Assembly (NCBI RefSeq): GCF_035946055.1
Contig: NZ_CP108364.1
Coordinates: 6,944,001-7,008,000 of the forward strand
Length of the DNA stretch: 64,000 nt
Direction: 5' to 3'
Source of the DNA: Streptomyces sp. NBC_01341
GTDB taxonomy: Bacteria > Actinomycetota > Actinomycetes > Streptomycetales > Streptomycetaceae
Part shown: one piece after another, positions 27,087 to 36,338 of the stretch
How the letters are laid out: each line of letters starts with the position of its first letter
Position numbering within the stretch: the stretch's first letter is position 1
Notes under the pieces: model-generated
What the model saw: only the letters and a program-made list of their open reading frames with translations
What the model was told of the DNA's origin: nothing
Databases searched by the model: none
Program-made: the position numbers and the translations under genes

Positions 27087-30000
27087 GCCGGGTCGTCGAT
27101 CTGCTCGGAGGCGAGGTGTTCCAGCATCAGCCGCTCCACGTCGTCGGCGAAGTCCGCGAGCACCGGACGGTCGAAGACGGCCCGGACAGGTATCCGCCGG
27201 CCGAGCGCCTCGCGAAGGCGACCCACCATCCGGGTGGCAGCCAACGAGGTGCCGCCCAAAGCGAAGAAGTCTCCCCGCGGTCCGACCTCGTCCGTGTGCA
27301 GCACCTCGGCCCAGACCTTCGCCACGACCTGCTGCATCAGCGACATGGGTGCCCCGGCTGCCGTTTCGACCGCTCCTGGCTCGGGCAGCGCGGCGCGGTC
27401 CACCTTGCCGTTCGGCGTGGTGGGGAAGCCGTCCATCACGACCCAGCGGCGCGGAACCATGTAGTCGGGCAGTCGCTCGGCGAGATGGCTTTCGAACGCC
27501 GCGTGCCGAGGCGTCGTGGACACGACGTAGCCCACCAGGTGCCGTTCACCGGGCGGGCCGGCGACTGCGACGACGGCGTCGGCGACGTCAGGGTGTTCGC
27601 GCAGCACCGACTCGATCTCACCGAGTTCGACGCGATGGCCCCGGACCTTCACCTGGAGATCGGTCCGGCCCAGGTACTCCAGCCACCGGCCACGCCACCG
27701 GACCAGGTCTCCCGTGCGGTAGCACCGCTCGCCGTCGGGTCCCCTGACGAAGCGTTCGGCGGTCAGCGCGGCCCGGTCCACGTATCCGGTGGCCACGCCC
27801 GCACCCGCGATCCACAGTTCACCGGTGCTTCCGGGCAGGGCGGGCCTGCCCCACCGGTCGACCACGTGGATCCGGGTTCCGGCGATCGGGGCGCCGATGG
27901 GCACGGCGCGGTCGGCGACCGGCCTGTCCACGCGGCCGGTCATCGAGTAGATCGTGGTCTCGGTGGGCCCGTACGCGTTCCACAGCTCCCCGACGCGCGG
28001 CGCGAGGGCCCGGGCCAGCGCCGGGTCGAGGACTTCACCGATGCTGATCACCCGCATCCCGGGCCGGTCCGGCCAGTCGGCGGCCTGCAACAGGCGCAGC
28101 GTGGTCGGCGTCGCCGTCGCGACCGTCACGCCGGTGCGCTCCATCCACTCGGCCAGTGCGTGGCCGTCCGTGGTGGTGTGCCGGTCCGTGAGCGCCAGTC
28201 GCGCGCCGCGGGCGAGAGTCACCCACAGCTCGTAGCCGAACACGTCGAAGGTGAACGGCACCACACCGAGGGTGACGTCGTCCTCTTCCATCCCGGGGCT
28301 CGCCGAGAGCGCGGCGACGAAGGCGGCCAAATTCGCGTGGGTCACCCGCACCCCCTTCGGCCTCCCGGTCGAGCCGGAGGTGAACAGGACGTATGCCACC
28401 CGCTGCGGTTCGGGCTCCGGCAGGTCGGCGGCAGGGGCGTGCTCAGCTGCCTCGTCCACGTCGAGCACGGTCACCCCCGGCAGGGCGAGGCGGGCCGTGG
28501 CGAGGGCCGTGCCGCCGGACAGGACCACGCGCACCCCCGCGTCCGTGGCAAGCCGGGCCAGCCGGGCGGACGGGTGATCGGGATCGAGCGGGACGTAGGC
28601 CGCCCCCGCCCGCAGCACGGCGAGCAGCGCTCCCGGCAGCCGCCGGCCACGCGGGAGGCAGACGCCGACCGGTTCACCTGGTCCGATCCCTCGCGCGGAG
28701 AGGCAGGCCGCGACGCGCCCTGACGAGTCGGCGAGTTCGGCGTAGCTCACCGAGCCGTCGGCGGCGAGCACGGCGACCGCGTCCGGTCGGCGACGTACCT
28801 GTTCCAGAACAGCACCGACGACCGTCGCCGGCCGGCCCTGGGGCAGATCCTCGCCCGTGGCCGCCGAGCGCAGCTCCGCGCGTTCACCGGCGGAGAGCGG
28901 GTCGATCCCGAGGATCGGCCGGTCCGGCTCGCCGAGCGCGCCGTCGAGCAGAGCGACGAACCAGCGCGCCCAGCGTCGCACGGTGGCCCGGTCGAACAGG
29001 CCGGACCGGTAGGTCAGTGTGCCGGTGAACCCGGTGCCGTCGTCCACCAGGGCGAGTGACAGGTCGACCTGCGCCGCCGTCCGCGGTGTGTCGATGCGCG
29101 CCGCTGCCAGGTCGGCGAACGAGTCCACGGCGCCCGGCAGTCCGATGACGTTGAGCATCGCCTGGAACAGCGGAGTGGAGTCGGGATCGCGTTCCGGACG
29201 CAACTGCCGCACGACCTCCTCGAACGGCGTCTCGGCCCTGTCGAGGGCGTCCAGCACACGAGTCCGGGTGCGCAGCAGTGCCTCCCTGACCGTGGGGTCT
29301 CCGGACAGGTCGCCGCGCAGGACCAGGGTGTTCGCGAAGCAGCCCACCATGCGCTCGGTGCCAGGGTGCGTGCGCCCGGACACCGGCACACCGACCGGCA
29401 CGTCCTCGGTGCCCGCGAGCCGGGCCAGAAGCACCTGCCAGACGGTGAGCAGCACCATGAACGGCGTGCAGTCCAGCTCGGCCGCGACCTCGCGAAGCCG
29501 TGCCGTCGAGCCAACGGGAAGAGCGATCGGTTCGGCCGCCGCCGCCCAGCCGGTCGCCGGGCCGCGCGGGCGGTCCACCGGGAGCGTGAGCGGGGACAGG
29601 CCGTCCAGGTGCGCCGCCCACCAGCCGAGGTGCTCGTCCGCAGCGCCTTGAGGGTGACGGGCGCGGTGCCACTCGGCCACATCGGCGTACTGGAGGTCGA
29701 GGGGCTGTGGAGCCGGGCCGCCGTCGTCCCGGTGCTCCTGGTACAGCGCCGACAGGTCCTCCAGGAGCGTCGTCCAGGACCAGGCGTCGACAGCTATGTG
29801 ATGAATCGTCAGAACAAGAACGTGCTCGGCCGCCGATATCCGCAGCACCAGCGCGCGGAAGGGCGGTTCGCGGTCCAGCGCGAACGGTCGCGTGGTCTCC
29901 TCCCGCACCGCGGCGCCGACGCCGTCCGTCCCGGCCTCCACCACGGACACGGGAAGGGTGCCGGGAGCCACCGGTACGGCCAGCGGCCCCGCCTCGTCCT

Positions 30001-33000
30001 CCGTCACGACCATGCGCAGCACCTCGTGACGTGCGCCGAGACCACGCAGGGACGTACGGAGGGCCACCACGTCGAGCGGGCCGTTCAACCGCAGTGCCAC
30101 GCTGGTGTGGTAGGCGTCGCTGTCCGGACGCAGCCGCCACAGGAACCACAACCGCTCCTGGGCCGGCGACAACCGGACCGGGGTTGCGGGATCCGCGCGC
30201 CGGGGCAGGGGCCCTGACGCGGCCGTCGCCTCCGTACGACGTTCCAGCTCGGCGGCCAGGTCACGCAGCACCGGCCGTTCGAAGACCACGCGGACCGGCA
30301 GTCTGCAGCCGGTGGCCTCGGCCAGCATGCCCACCATGCGGGTGGCCGCGAAGGAGTGGCCGCCCAGCGCGAAGAAGTCATCGGTCACATCGACCCGGGG
30401 CAGGCCGAGCAGTGCGGTCCACACCCGGGCGACCGCCTCCTCGACGGGCGTGCCCGGCACGACGGCGGAGGCCTCGGGCCGTGCGGTTCTCGGCGCCTGC
30501 CGCAGGGCCGCCCGATCGGGTTTGCCGTTGGAGGTGAGCGGGATGCGGTCCAGTACGACCACGTCGGCCGGCACCATGTGTTCGGCCAGCGACTCCCGCA
30601 GCCGGGCGCGGATCCTGTCGGGCCGCGCCGTGTGTCCGGCAGCGGACACGATCCAGCACACCAGCCGGCGCTCGTCCGCCTCGCCCTCGGGCAGCACGAC
30701 GACATCGGCCACCTCGGGCAGCGCCCGCAGCGCGGCGGTCACTTCCCCGGGTTCGACGCGGTGACCGCGCACCTTGATCTGGTCGTCCGCCCGGCCGAGG
30801 AACTGCACCACGTCGTCGTCGCGCAGCCGGACCAGGTCGCCGGTGCGGTACCAGCGGCCGCCCTCCGGGTCGTCGACGAACCGCTCCGCGGTGAGGTCCG
30901 GGCGGCCCGTGTAGCCACGCGCCACCCCCGGACCGCCGAGGAGGAGTTCGCCGGGTACACCGGCGGGCTGGGGGCGGCCCAGACGGTCCACCACCCGGCC
31001 GGTCACGCCCGGCAGCGGACGGCCCAGCGGCACAAGGCCGGTGCGCGCCGGGGCGGGGACCTCGTCCACGTCGCAGATCAGCGACATCATGGTGGTCTCG
31101 GTCGGCCCGTAGTGGGTGTGTACCGTCAGGTCCGGCCGCAGGCGCCGGACCTCCTCGACCAGCGACCAGGGACAGGACTCCCCGCCGAGAATCAGCAGCC
31201 TGCCGGGCAGGACGTCGGCCAGGTCGCCGTGCCGGGCGAGCATGGTGAGGTGGCTCGGCACGAGTTTGACGACGTCCACCCGGTGCCGCGCGAGGTAGGC
31301 GGCGAAGGCACGGGGATCGGTCGTGGTCTCCCGGTCCGGCAGGTGGAGGGTGCCGCCGGTGAGCCATGCCCCGTACAGACAGGCGAGGCCCAGGTCGGCC
31401 GCGACCGTGGACACCGTCGCGAAGGACCCGCCCGCGACCTGGGGCATCCGGCCGACGAGACCGGCGACGCGGTGGGACAGGTTGCCGTGCCGCACCGCGA
31501 CGCCCTTGGGCGCGCCGGTCGAGCCGGAGGTGAAGATGACGTGCGCCAGGTGGTCCGGGGCGACCTGCACGGCGGGCCGGCTCTCGGGGCCGCCGTGGGA
31601 GACCATCGGATCGACGGTGTCGGCGAGTCCGCGGACCCGGTCCGCCGGTTCGCCCGCCGTGACCACCAGCCGCGTACCTGAGGAGCGGAGCATGGCGCGG
31701 ATGCGGGAGGCGGGGTGGGCGGCGTCCATCGGCAGGTACGCGCCGCCTGACTTGAGGATGCCGAGCACCGCAGTGGCGAAGTCGATCCCGGGCTCCAGCA
31801 GGATGCCGACCGTGTCGTCCGGGCCCACGCCCAGCGCGATCAGCCGGTGCGCCAGCCGGTTGGCACGCGACTCCAGCTCGCGGTAGGTGAGCCGGCCGTC
31901 GGCACCCACCACGGCCGTGGCGTCCGGGAGTTCGTCCGCCCATCGTTCGATCAGGGCGTGCACGGGCACTGAGGACGGTCCTGCGACGGGGCCTGCGAGC
32001 ACGGGACCCGCTGCCGGCTCCAGGGGTAGGGTGCCGACCGGCCGTCCGGGTTCGGTGACCATCCCGTCCAGCAGGGCGATGAACCACCGCACCATGTTCT
32101 CGGCGGTTCCCGGATCGAACAGGTCACTCCGGTATTCCAGGCGGCCGTTCATTCCGGAGCCGGGGCCGCTGTCGGCCAGTTCCATGCTCAGGTCGAACTT
32201 GGCGGTACGCGGCGGTACCGGGCGCCACTCGGCCCGTACACCGGGCAGGGCGAGTGGCCGCAACTCGTCGTACAGGTTGAGCATGACCTGGAACACCGGT
32301 GTCGCCGACAGGGTTCGCTCCGGGCGGAGCCGCTCCACGACGCGTTCGAACGGCACTCGGGAGTGGCGAGACGTGTCCAGTGCCCCGGCGCGCACGCGGG
32401 CGATCAGATCACGTCCGGACGGCTCGCCGGAGAGGTCGGCGCGCACCACGACCGTGTCCAGGAAGCAGCCGACGGCGGTCTCGCTCGCCGCGGAGTGCCG
32501 TCCCGCGTGCGGGACGCCCACCGCGACGTCGTCGGTGTCCGCGAGGCGCCCGAGGAGGGCCTGCCAGGCGGCCATGAGCACCATGAACGGGGAGGCCCCC
32601 GACTCGGCGGCGACCGCACGGACCCGGGCTGCCGTCGCGTGCGGCACGGCGACCGGCGCGGCCGCGCCGGGCCACGCCGACGCCAGGGTCCGGGGCCGGT
32701 CGGTGGGCAGGTCGAGCACCGGGGGGAGGCCGGCCAGGTAACCGGCCCACCAGTCGAGCCCGGCCGGGTCCTGGGCCTCCTGGGTCACCACGTCCCCGTA
32801 CTGCGACGCCGGGGGCAGGGGCCCGCCGGCACCACGGCGGGCGGCGTAGAGGGCGGCCAGGTCGGCGAGGAGGATCCGATGCGACCATCCGTCGGTGGCG
32901 ATGTGATGCAGCGTCATGGCCAGCGTCCAGCCGTCGGGCGTCCGGAACACCACGGCCCGCATGGGCGGCTCGGCGGTGAGCCGGAACGGACGGCCGGTCT

Positions 33001-33394
33001 CCTCGGCCAGCGCCGCGTCCAGCTCCTCCTCTCCCAGGTCCGCCACGGACACCGGCACCTCGGCGGCCGGGCGGGTGCGCACGACCGGCCGGGGTCCGTC
33101 CGGATCGACGACGCCGCGCAGTATTCGGTGCCGCTCTGCCAGGTCCCGGAGGGCGGCGAGCAGGGCCTCCTCGTCCAGCGCGCCGGAGAGTCGCAGTACC
33201 ACGGGCACGTTGTACGCCGGGCTGTCCGGCTCCAGCTGCGCGAGGAACCACAGCCTGCGCTGCACGGCCGACAGCGGGACCGGAGCATCCGGGCCCATGG
33301 TCCTGGGCCGGACGGTTTCCAGGCCCACGGCCTCACGACCGGCCGCGAATCGCGCGTTCAACTGATCGCGCAGGCCGTCGCCTGTGTTGCTCAT
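27083..33394 (-). CDS. Non-ribosomal peptide synthetase, two modules (C-A-T-C-A-T)
   Basis: 2103 residues. Module 1: C (about 30-460, HHIATDG near 165), A (TSGSTGAPKG near 621, NGKPDRAAL near 955), T (GGHSF near 1010). Its pocket reads D235 L236 A239 K278 I299 G301 H322 M330 M331, close to the Asp code DLTKVGHIGK. Module 2: C (HHIAVDAWS near 1198), A (TSGSTGRPKG near 1675; pocket D V Y T I I A I Y, unassigned, possibly aromatic), T (GGTSL near 2046). No epimerase and no TE, so chains pass to NRPS-2. ATG at 33394 has AAGGGG upstream; the frame runs further upstream through a tandem repeat and is not coding there. Both C domains keep HHxxxDG-type motifs (the second has HHIAVDAW, with A for G). 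First gene of the operon and overlaps the ATP-grasp gene by four bases. Confidence 0.93.
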   Translation of the reverse strand: MSNTGDGLRDQLNARFAAGREAVGLETVRPRTMGPDAPVPLSAVQRRLWFLAQLEPDSPAYNVPVVLRLSGALDEEALLAALRDLAERHRILRGVVDPDGPRPVVRTRPAAEVPVSVADLGEEELDAALAEETGRPFRLTAEPPMRAVVFRTPDGWTLAMTLHHIATDGWSHRILLADLAALYAARRGAGGPLPPASQYGDVVTQEAQDPAGLDWWAGYLAGLPPVLDLPTDRPRTLASAWPGAAAPVAVPHATAARVRAVAAESGASPFMVLMAAWQALLGRLADTDDVAVGVPHAGRHSAASETAVGCFLDTVVVRADLSGEPSGRDLIARVRAGALDTSRHSRVPFERVVERLRPERTLSATPVFQVMLNLYDELRPLALPGVRAEWRPVPPRTAKFDLSMELADSGPGSGMNGRLEYRSDLFDPGTAENMVRWFIALLDGMVTEPGRPVGTLPLEPAAGPVLAGPVAGPSSVPVHALIERWADELPDATAVVGADGRLTYRELESRANRLAHRLIALGVGPDDTVGILLEPGIDFATAVLGILKSGGAYLPMDAAHPASRIRAMLRSSGTRLVVTAGEPADRVRGLADTVDPMVSHGGPESRPAVQVAPDHLAHVIFTSGSTGAPKGVAVRHGNLSHRVAGLVGRMPQVAGGSFATVSTVAADLGLACLYGAWLTGGTLHLPDRETTTDPRAFAAYLARHRVDVVKLVPSHLTMLARHGDLADVLPGRLLILGGESCPWSLVEEVRRLRPDLTVHTHYGPTETTMMSLICDVDEVPAPARTGLVPLGRPLPGVTGRVVDRLGRPQPAGVPGELLLGGPGVARGYTGRPDLTAERFVDDPEGGRWYRTGDLVRLRDDDVVQFLGRADDQIKVRGHRVEPGEVTAALRALPEVADVVVLPEGEADERRLVCWIVSAAGHTARPDRIRARLRESLAEHMVPADVVVLDRIPLTSNGKPDRAALRQAPRTARPEASAVVPGTPVEEAVARVWTALLGLPRVDVTDDFFALGGHSFAATRMVGMLAEATGCRLPVRVVFERPVLRDLAAELERRTEATAASGPLPRRADPATPVRLSPAQERLWFLWRLRPDSDAYHTSVALRLNGPLDVVALRTSLRGLGARHEVLRMVVTEDEAGPLAVPVAPGTLPVSVVEAGTDGVGAAVREETTRPFALDREPPFRALVLRISAAEHVLVLTIHHIAVDAWSWTTLLEDLSALYQEHRDDGGPAPQPLDLQYADVAEWHRARHPQGAADEHLGWWAAHLDGLSPLTLPVDRPRGPATGWAAAAEPIALPVGSTARLREVAAELDCTPFMVLLTVWQVLLARLAGTEDVPVGVPVSGRTHPGTERMVGCFANTLVLRGDLSGDPTVREALLRTRTRVLDALDRAETPFEEVVRQLRPERDPDSTPLFQAMLNVIGLPGAVDSFADLAAARIDTPRTAAQVDLSLALVDDGTGFTGTLTYRSGLFDRATVRRWARWFVALLDGALGEPDRPILGIDPLSAGERAELRSAATGEDLPQGRPATVVGAVLEQVRRRPDAVAVLAADGSVSYAELADSSGRVAACLSARGIGPGEPVGVCLPRGRRLPGALLAVLRAGAAYVPLDPDHPSARLARLATDAGVRVVLSGGTALATARLALPGVTVLDVDEAAEHAPAADLPEPEPQRVAYVLFTSGSTGRPKGVRVTHANLAAFVAALSASPGMEEDDVTLGVVPFTFDVFGYELWVTLARGARLALTDRHTTTDGHALAEWMERTGVTVATATPTTLRLLQAADWPDRPGMRVISIGEVLDPALARALAPRVGELWNAYGPTETTIYSMTGRVDRPVADRAVPIGAPIAGTRIHVVDRWGRPALPGSTGELWIAGAGVATGYVDRAALTAERFVRGPDGERCYRTGDLVRWRGRWLEYLGRTDLQVKVRGHRVELGEIESVLREHPDVADAVVAVAGPPGERHLVGYVVSTTPRHAAFESHLAERLPDYMVPRRWVVMDGFPTTPNGKVDRAALPEPGAVETAAGAPMSLMQQVVAKVWAEVLHTDEVGPRGDFFALGGTSLAATRMVGRLREALGRRIPVRAVFDRPVLADFADDVERLMLEHLASEQIDDPA

Positions 33395-33890
33395 GTTCCC
33401 CTTCTTGGAGGTCGTTAGGCCGGCTCGCCGAGGCCCGAGGCCCGAGGCCCGAGGCCCGAGGCCCTGGGCCGGTGACGGGTGAGGGTGGCGGCGCCGGTGA
33501 CGGAGGCCGCGCGAGCGGCGTTCCTGTGCTCGCGACTGTCCGGTGACCACCATGTACGGCTCCGGGGCCGGTTGCCCCGGCGATTAACGCAGCCATGACG
33601 GCTATCGCCCCCATCTTGACGCTTTCAGCACGCCTTGCCCCCGTACGATCGGGTCCGGCGGATCAGCTCCCCTTGTTGCGCCCGGAGAATCCTGCAACTG
33701 CAGCCCTGACAGCAGAATTCACCCCGCCTCCGCCCCGCTCCGAAGGCCGCGTCTCGTGCACCGCCGACTGATTCGGGCCGGAAAACGAGCCCCGTCGGCC
33801 GGATGCCCGGCCGAACCGCGCCACGTCGAAGTCGGCACGTATGTCCACGCGCTATGTGCACCCGTTCAAGAAAGCTGAGAGACGAACCTG
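33395..33890. other. Divergent control region of the NRPS operon and the radical SAM gene
   Basis: About 500 bases between the two divergent starts. Seen: a 7-base tandem repeat (listed separately), TTGACG at 33616 and TACGAT at 33644 on the plus strand with a 22-base spacing that is too long for an ordinary promoter. No regulator binding site recognised. Confidence 0.5.
33429..33463. repeat. Five tandem copies of a 7-base unit (CGAGGCC)
   Basis: Five perfect head-to-tail copies just upstream of the NRPS-1 start, in what should be the 5' untranslated region or promoter. Could be slippage in GC-rich DNA or a protein-binding array; copy number may vary between strains. Confidence 0.9.
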
Positions 33891-35567
33891 ATGATGAGCC
33901 TTGAGCCGGTGGAAGAGCTGGTCTCCGCCACTGATTCCCGATACGTCTGGTCCTACCCCGTCGATCAGCCCGTCTCGGAGCCGCAGACGAAAAAGCTCCA
34001 GTCCGTCTGGTATGTGGGGCTCCCTCTCACATCCGCTCACCGCGGCAGCCACTCGGGCGGCGGAGCACTGATCGACGAAGCCGGGGACCAGTCCCGCTAC
34101 TCCAACGAGGGCACGGTCTACCCGCACTCTTCACTGGTCGAGATGATCACCTATCAGGACAAGTGCTTTCCCCATCTTGGCTGGGAGTACCTGGACATGA
34201 GCCATCTCGACTGGGAGGACGTTCGCGCGAGGATCCAGTCGGATCCTCCCGACGTGGCGGCGTTCACCGTCTATTCCTCGACCGCGATGTGGGCCTACAT
34301 CGTCGCCGCCGAGATCAAGCGGGTGAACCCCGATGCCGTTGTCGTCTTCGGCAACGATCACCCGGGGATCCTGCACCGCGAGGTCCTCTCGGGCACCTAC
34401 GGGTCGAAGATCGTGGACTTCGTCTGTACGGGGAACAACGGCCCCTTCACGATGATGGGACTGCTGTCGTGGCTCGAAGGGAGACTGGACCTCTCACGGA
34501 TTCCTTCCCTGGCGTACCGCGGGGGAGCCGGCGAGATCCACAACCAGGCGGCGCCCACGTATCCGCTGTCCGGGCGCGTGCTCCCCGACTACCGGCTCAT
34601 AGAGAACGAGCTGGAAGCCCACTACGACGACGCGTTCAGCGTCTGGTACGCGTCGCACTACGACTTGAAGCGCATGGTCACCCTTCCGCTCGACGGCGGC
34701 TGCAACTGGGGCCGGCGCCCCACACGCCGGTGCCTGCACTGCTCCATCCAGGGACTGACTCCCAAGACCTCCGAAGTCAGCGCCGCTGTTTCGACCCTCG
34801 AGGTGCTGGTCGGCCGGCTCAAGTCGAACGTCTACGCGGCCGGTGACTCCACTCTCGGCATGTCCAAGGCCCAATGGGGCGGGAACATATCGTTCCTCGA
34901 CGATCTCGCAGAGGCGTGCGCCGGCTCGGAGATCCTGCGGGGCCGGCGGTTCATGCTCGCCTACGGCCTGGTCTACGAGTTCCTTCAGTCGGCAGAGCTC
35001 TGCAAGGGCTTCGTGAAGACCTGGAACGTCGGAATCGAAGCCTTCGACCCCAAACTTCTCAAAGGAAACTCCAAGGGCATCAACAAGGGGCCCGACAGGG
35101 TTCTCGAGGCGCTCGAACTGGCGCGGAGCCTTGACTACAAAATGTACCTGTCGGGCATTCTCGGGCTTCCGGGGACCACCTTGCGGCAACTCAAGGAGGA
35201 GGTGGACAACTGGCTCTCCATGGCAGAGACCTTCGCAGGATCCATCACGACCATCTCGGTGGCCGCGCCCGCGATCATCCCGGGCTCCCGCATGTACCGG
35301 GACGCGTTTAACCAGCATGCTGTCGTGAGGGAATGGCACGGCGAGTTGCTTCCCATCAGAAAGCTCTCGGAACTCTATATCCGCGAGAACACCGAAGTGG
35401 AGCTGGCGGATGTCGAGGCAGCGCTCACCGATCTCGGACGGGGGGTCATCGCCCTGGACAACAGCGGCGCCAACATCAAGTTCGGCGGTTACATGCTGGG
35501 AGGCGTGGACCACGAGGAGTCGTACGAGCGTCGTCAGCTGCAGGAGATCTTCACCCAGCTCCGCTGA
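33891..35567 (+). CDS. Radical SAM protein with B12-binding-like N-terminus and CX9CX2C cluster motif
   Basis: 558 residues. Residues about 35-235 resemble the B12-binding fold of cobalamin radical SAM enzymes: PDVAAFTVYSSTAMWAYIVA then VVVFGNDHPGILHREVL (family GGxHxTxxPEE). The DxHxxG cobalamin His ligand is not visible. The radical SAM domain starts at about 260: LDGGCNWGRRPTRRCLHC gives Cys-x9-Cys-x2-Cys in place of the usual CX3CX2C; WNVGIEAFDPKLLKGNSKGI (near 385), GILGLPGTT (near 423) and a C-terminal helical part complete the usual pattern. A CX9CX2C spacing is known from Elp3. Two adjacent ATGs (33891, 33894); GCTGAGAG upstream. Divergent from the NRPS operon, so probably a tailoring enzyme (methylation or rearrangement) for the peptide or its building blocks. 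Function not assignable. Confidence 0.85.
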   Translation: MMSLEPVEELVSATDSRYVWSYPVDQPVSEPQTKKLQSVWYVGLPLTSAHRGSHSGGGALIDEAGDQSRYSNEGTVYPHSSLVEMITYQDKCFPHLGWEYLDMSHLDWEDVRARIQSDPPDVAAFTVYSSTAMWAYIVAAEIKRVNPDAVVVFGNDHPGILHREVLSGTYGSKIVDFVCTGNNGPFTMMGLLSWLEGRLDLSRIPSLAYRGGAGEIHNQAAPTYPLSGRVLPDYRLIENELEAHYDDAFSVWYASHYDLKRMVTLPLDGGCNWGRRPTRRCLHCSIQGLTPKTSEVSAAVSTLEVLVGRLKSNVYAAGDSTLGMSKAQWGGNISFLDDLAEACAGSEILRGRRFMLAYGLVYEFLQSAELCKGFVKTWNVGIEAFDPKLLKGNSKGINKGPDRVLEALELARSLDYKMYLSGILGLPGTTLRQLKEEVDNWLSMAETFAGSITTISVAAPAIIPGSRMYRDAFNQHAVVREWHGELLPIRKLSELYIRENTEVELADVEAALTDLGRGVIALDNSGANIKFGGYMLGGVDHEESYERRQLQEIFTQLR

Positions 35568-35587
35568 CCCGGTCACCACCCCGCCCC

Positions 35588-35612
35588 CCCGCCGGGACCA
35601 CCAGTCGGCGGG
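35588..35612 (+). terminator. Weak hairpin after the radical SAM gene
   Basis: A 7-base stem (CCCGCCG / CGGCGGG) with an 11-base loop starts 21 bases after the stop codon. Plausible terminator, not strong. Confidence 0.35.
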
Positions 35613-35779
35613 CCCGGGCCCCTGCCGCCTCGTTGCCGTGGTCCGTCCGCACGATGTGGAGAGAATCGTCTCAGGCACCCGGCATGTCAGCCAAGTTGTA
35701 CAACGCCCACTGAACCGCTCCGGATCGGTGGAGGCCCGGGTGAGGCTTCGGACTGACAGCGGTGGGTACATCCGCAAGC

Positions 35780-35938
35780 ATGGATGCCGGTGCATGGATA
35801 TCGCTGATAGCTACGGGGATCGTCTTGCTCGTCGGGGCGGGGCTCATCTGCTACGAGCATTGGGGATCCGGCGCGAACCAGAGCCGGGAGTATGACCTCG
35901 GTCCGGACAACACCAGCGGTGGAGGCGGAGGCGGCTGA
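35780..35938 (+). CDS. Small single-span membrane protein
   Basis: A 52-residue frame starting ATG at 35780. Residues 4-24 form one hydrophobic helix (AWISLIATGIVLLVGAGLIC), followed by a polar tail (YEHWGSGANQSREYDL) and six terminal glycines. The sharp division into helix, polar tail and Gly run argues for a real protein. The ribosome binding site (GGTGGG) is weak. It lies between the radical SAM gene and a transposase remnant; no family is recognised. Confidence 0.5.
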   Translation: MDAGAWISLIATGIVLLVGAGLICYEHWGSGANQSREYDLGPDNTSGGGGGG

Positions 35939-36139
35939 CGCCCACGGTTGGGCCGAACCGCCTCAGCCCGAACCTGCCGCCGATCTCACGACCGCGCTGC
36001 AGCAGAGCGTCGAACAACGGCCTGGATATCGTCGGACTCCCATCGCGATAGATCGGTGTCTTGGGTTCAGCGTTGCCGCTCCAGGGTGAGGACGGCTGCA
36101 GCGATTGACGACATTCGATTCGGGCTGCACCGGGCCTTG

Positions 36140-36338
36140 CGGAGCCGACGGAGATGCCGAACCCGGCAGCGAGCTGGGCGAGAGTGTCGTGCCGCCGCAG
36201 GTACACCAGGCCGACCAGGGCACGCTGGTGCGGCGGGAGCTTGCAGCGGCGCTCACCCTCGCGGGTGAGGATGAGCATGGTGACCCACTCGACCAGAGCA
36301 TGAGGCAGGTCGAGTGCGGCAGAATACGGAACCAACAC
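36140..36338 (-). pseudogene. Transposase N-terminal remnant (IS5-like helix-turn-helix region)
   Basis: The first 65 codons from GTG at 36338 read as the start of an IS5-type transposase: ALDLPHALVEWVTMLILTREG, CKLPPHQRALVGLVYLRRHDT, LAQLAAGFGISVGSA (helix-turn-helix). After that the frame loses resemblance and the DDE catalytic part is absent. It is a truncated, inactive copy marking an old insertion inside the cluster region. Confidence 0.6.

Noticed and set aside
33616..33649. TTGACG and TACGAT as a promoter for the radical SAM gene
   Set aside because: The spacer is 22 bases, too long for a normal sigma-70-type promoter.
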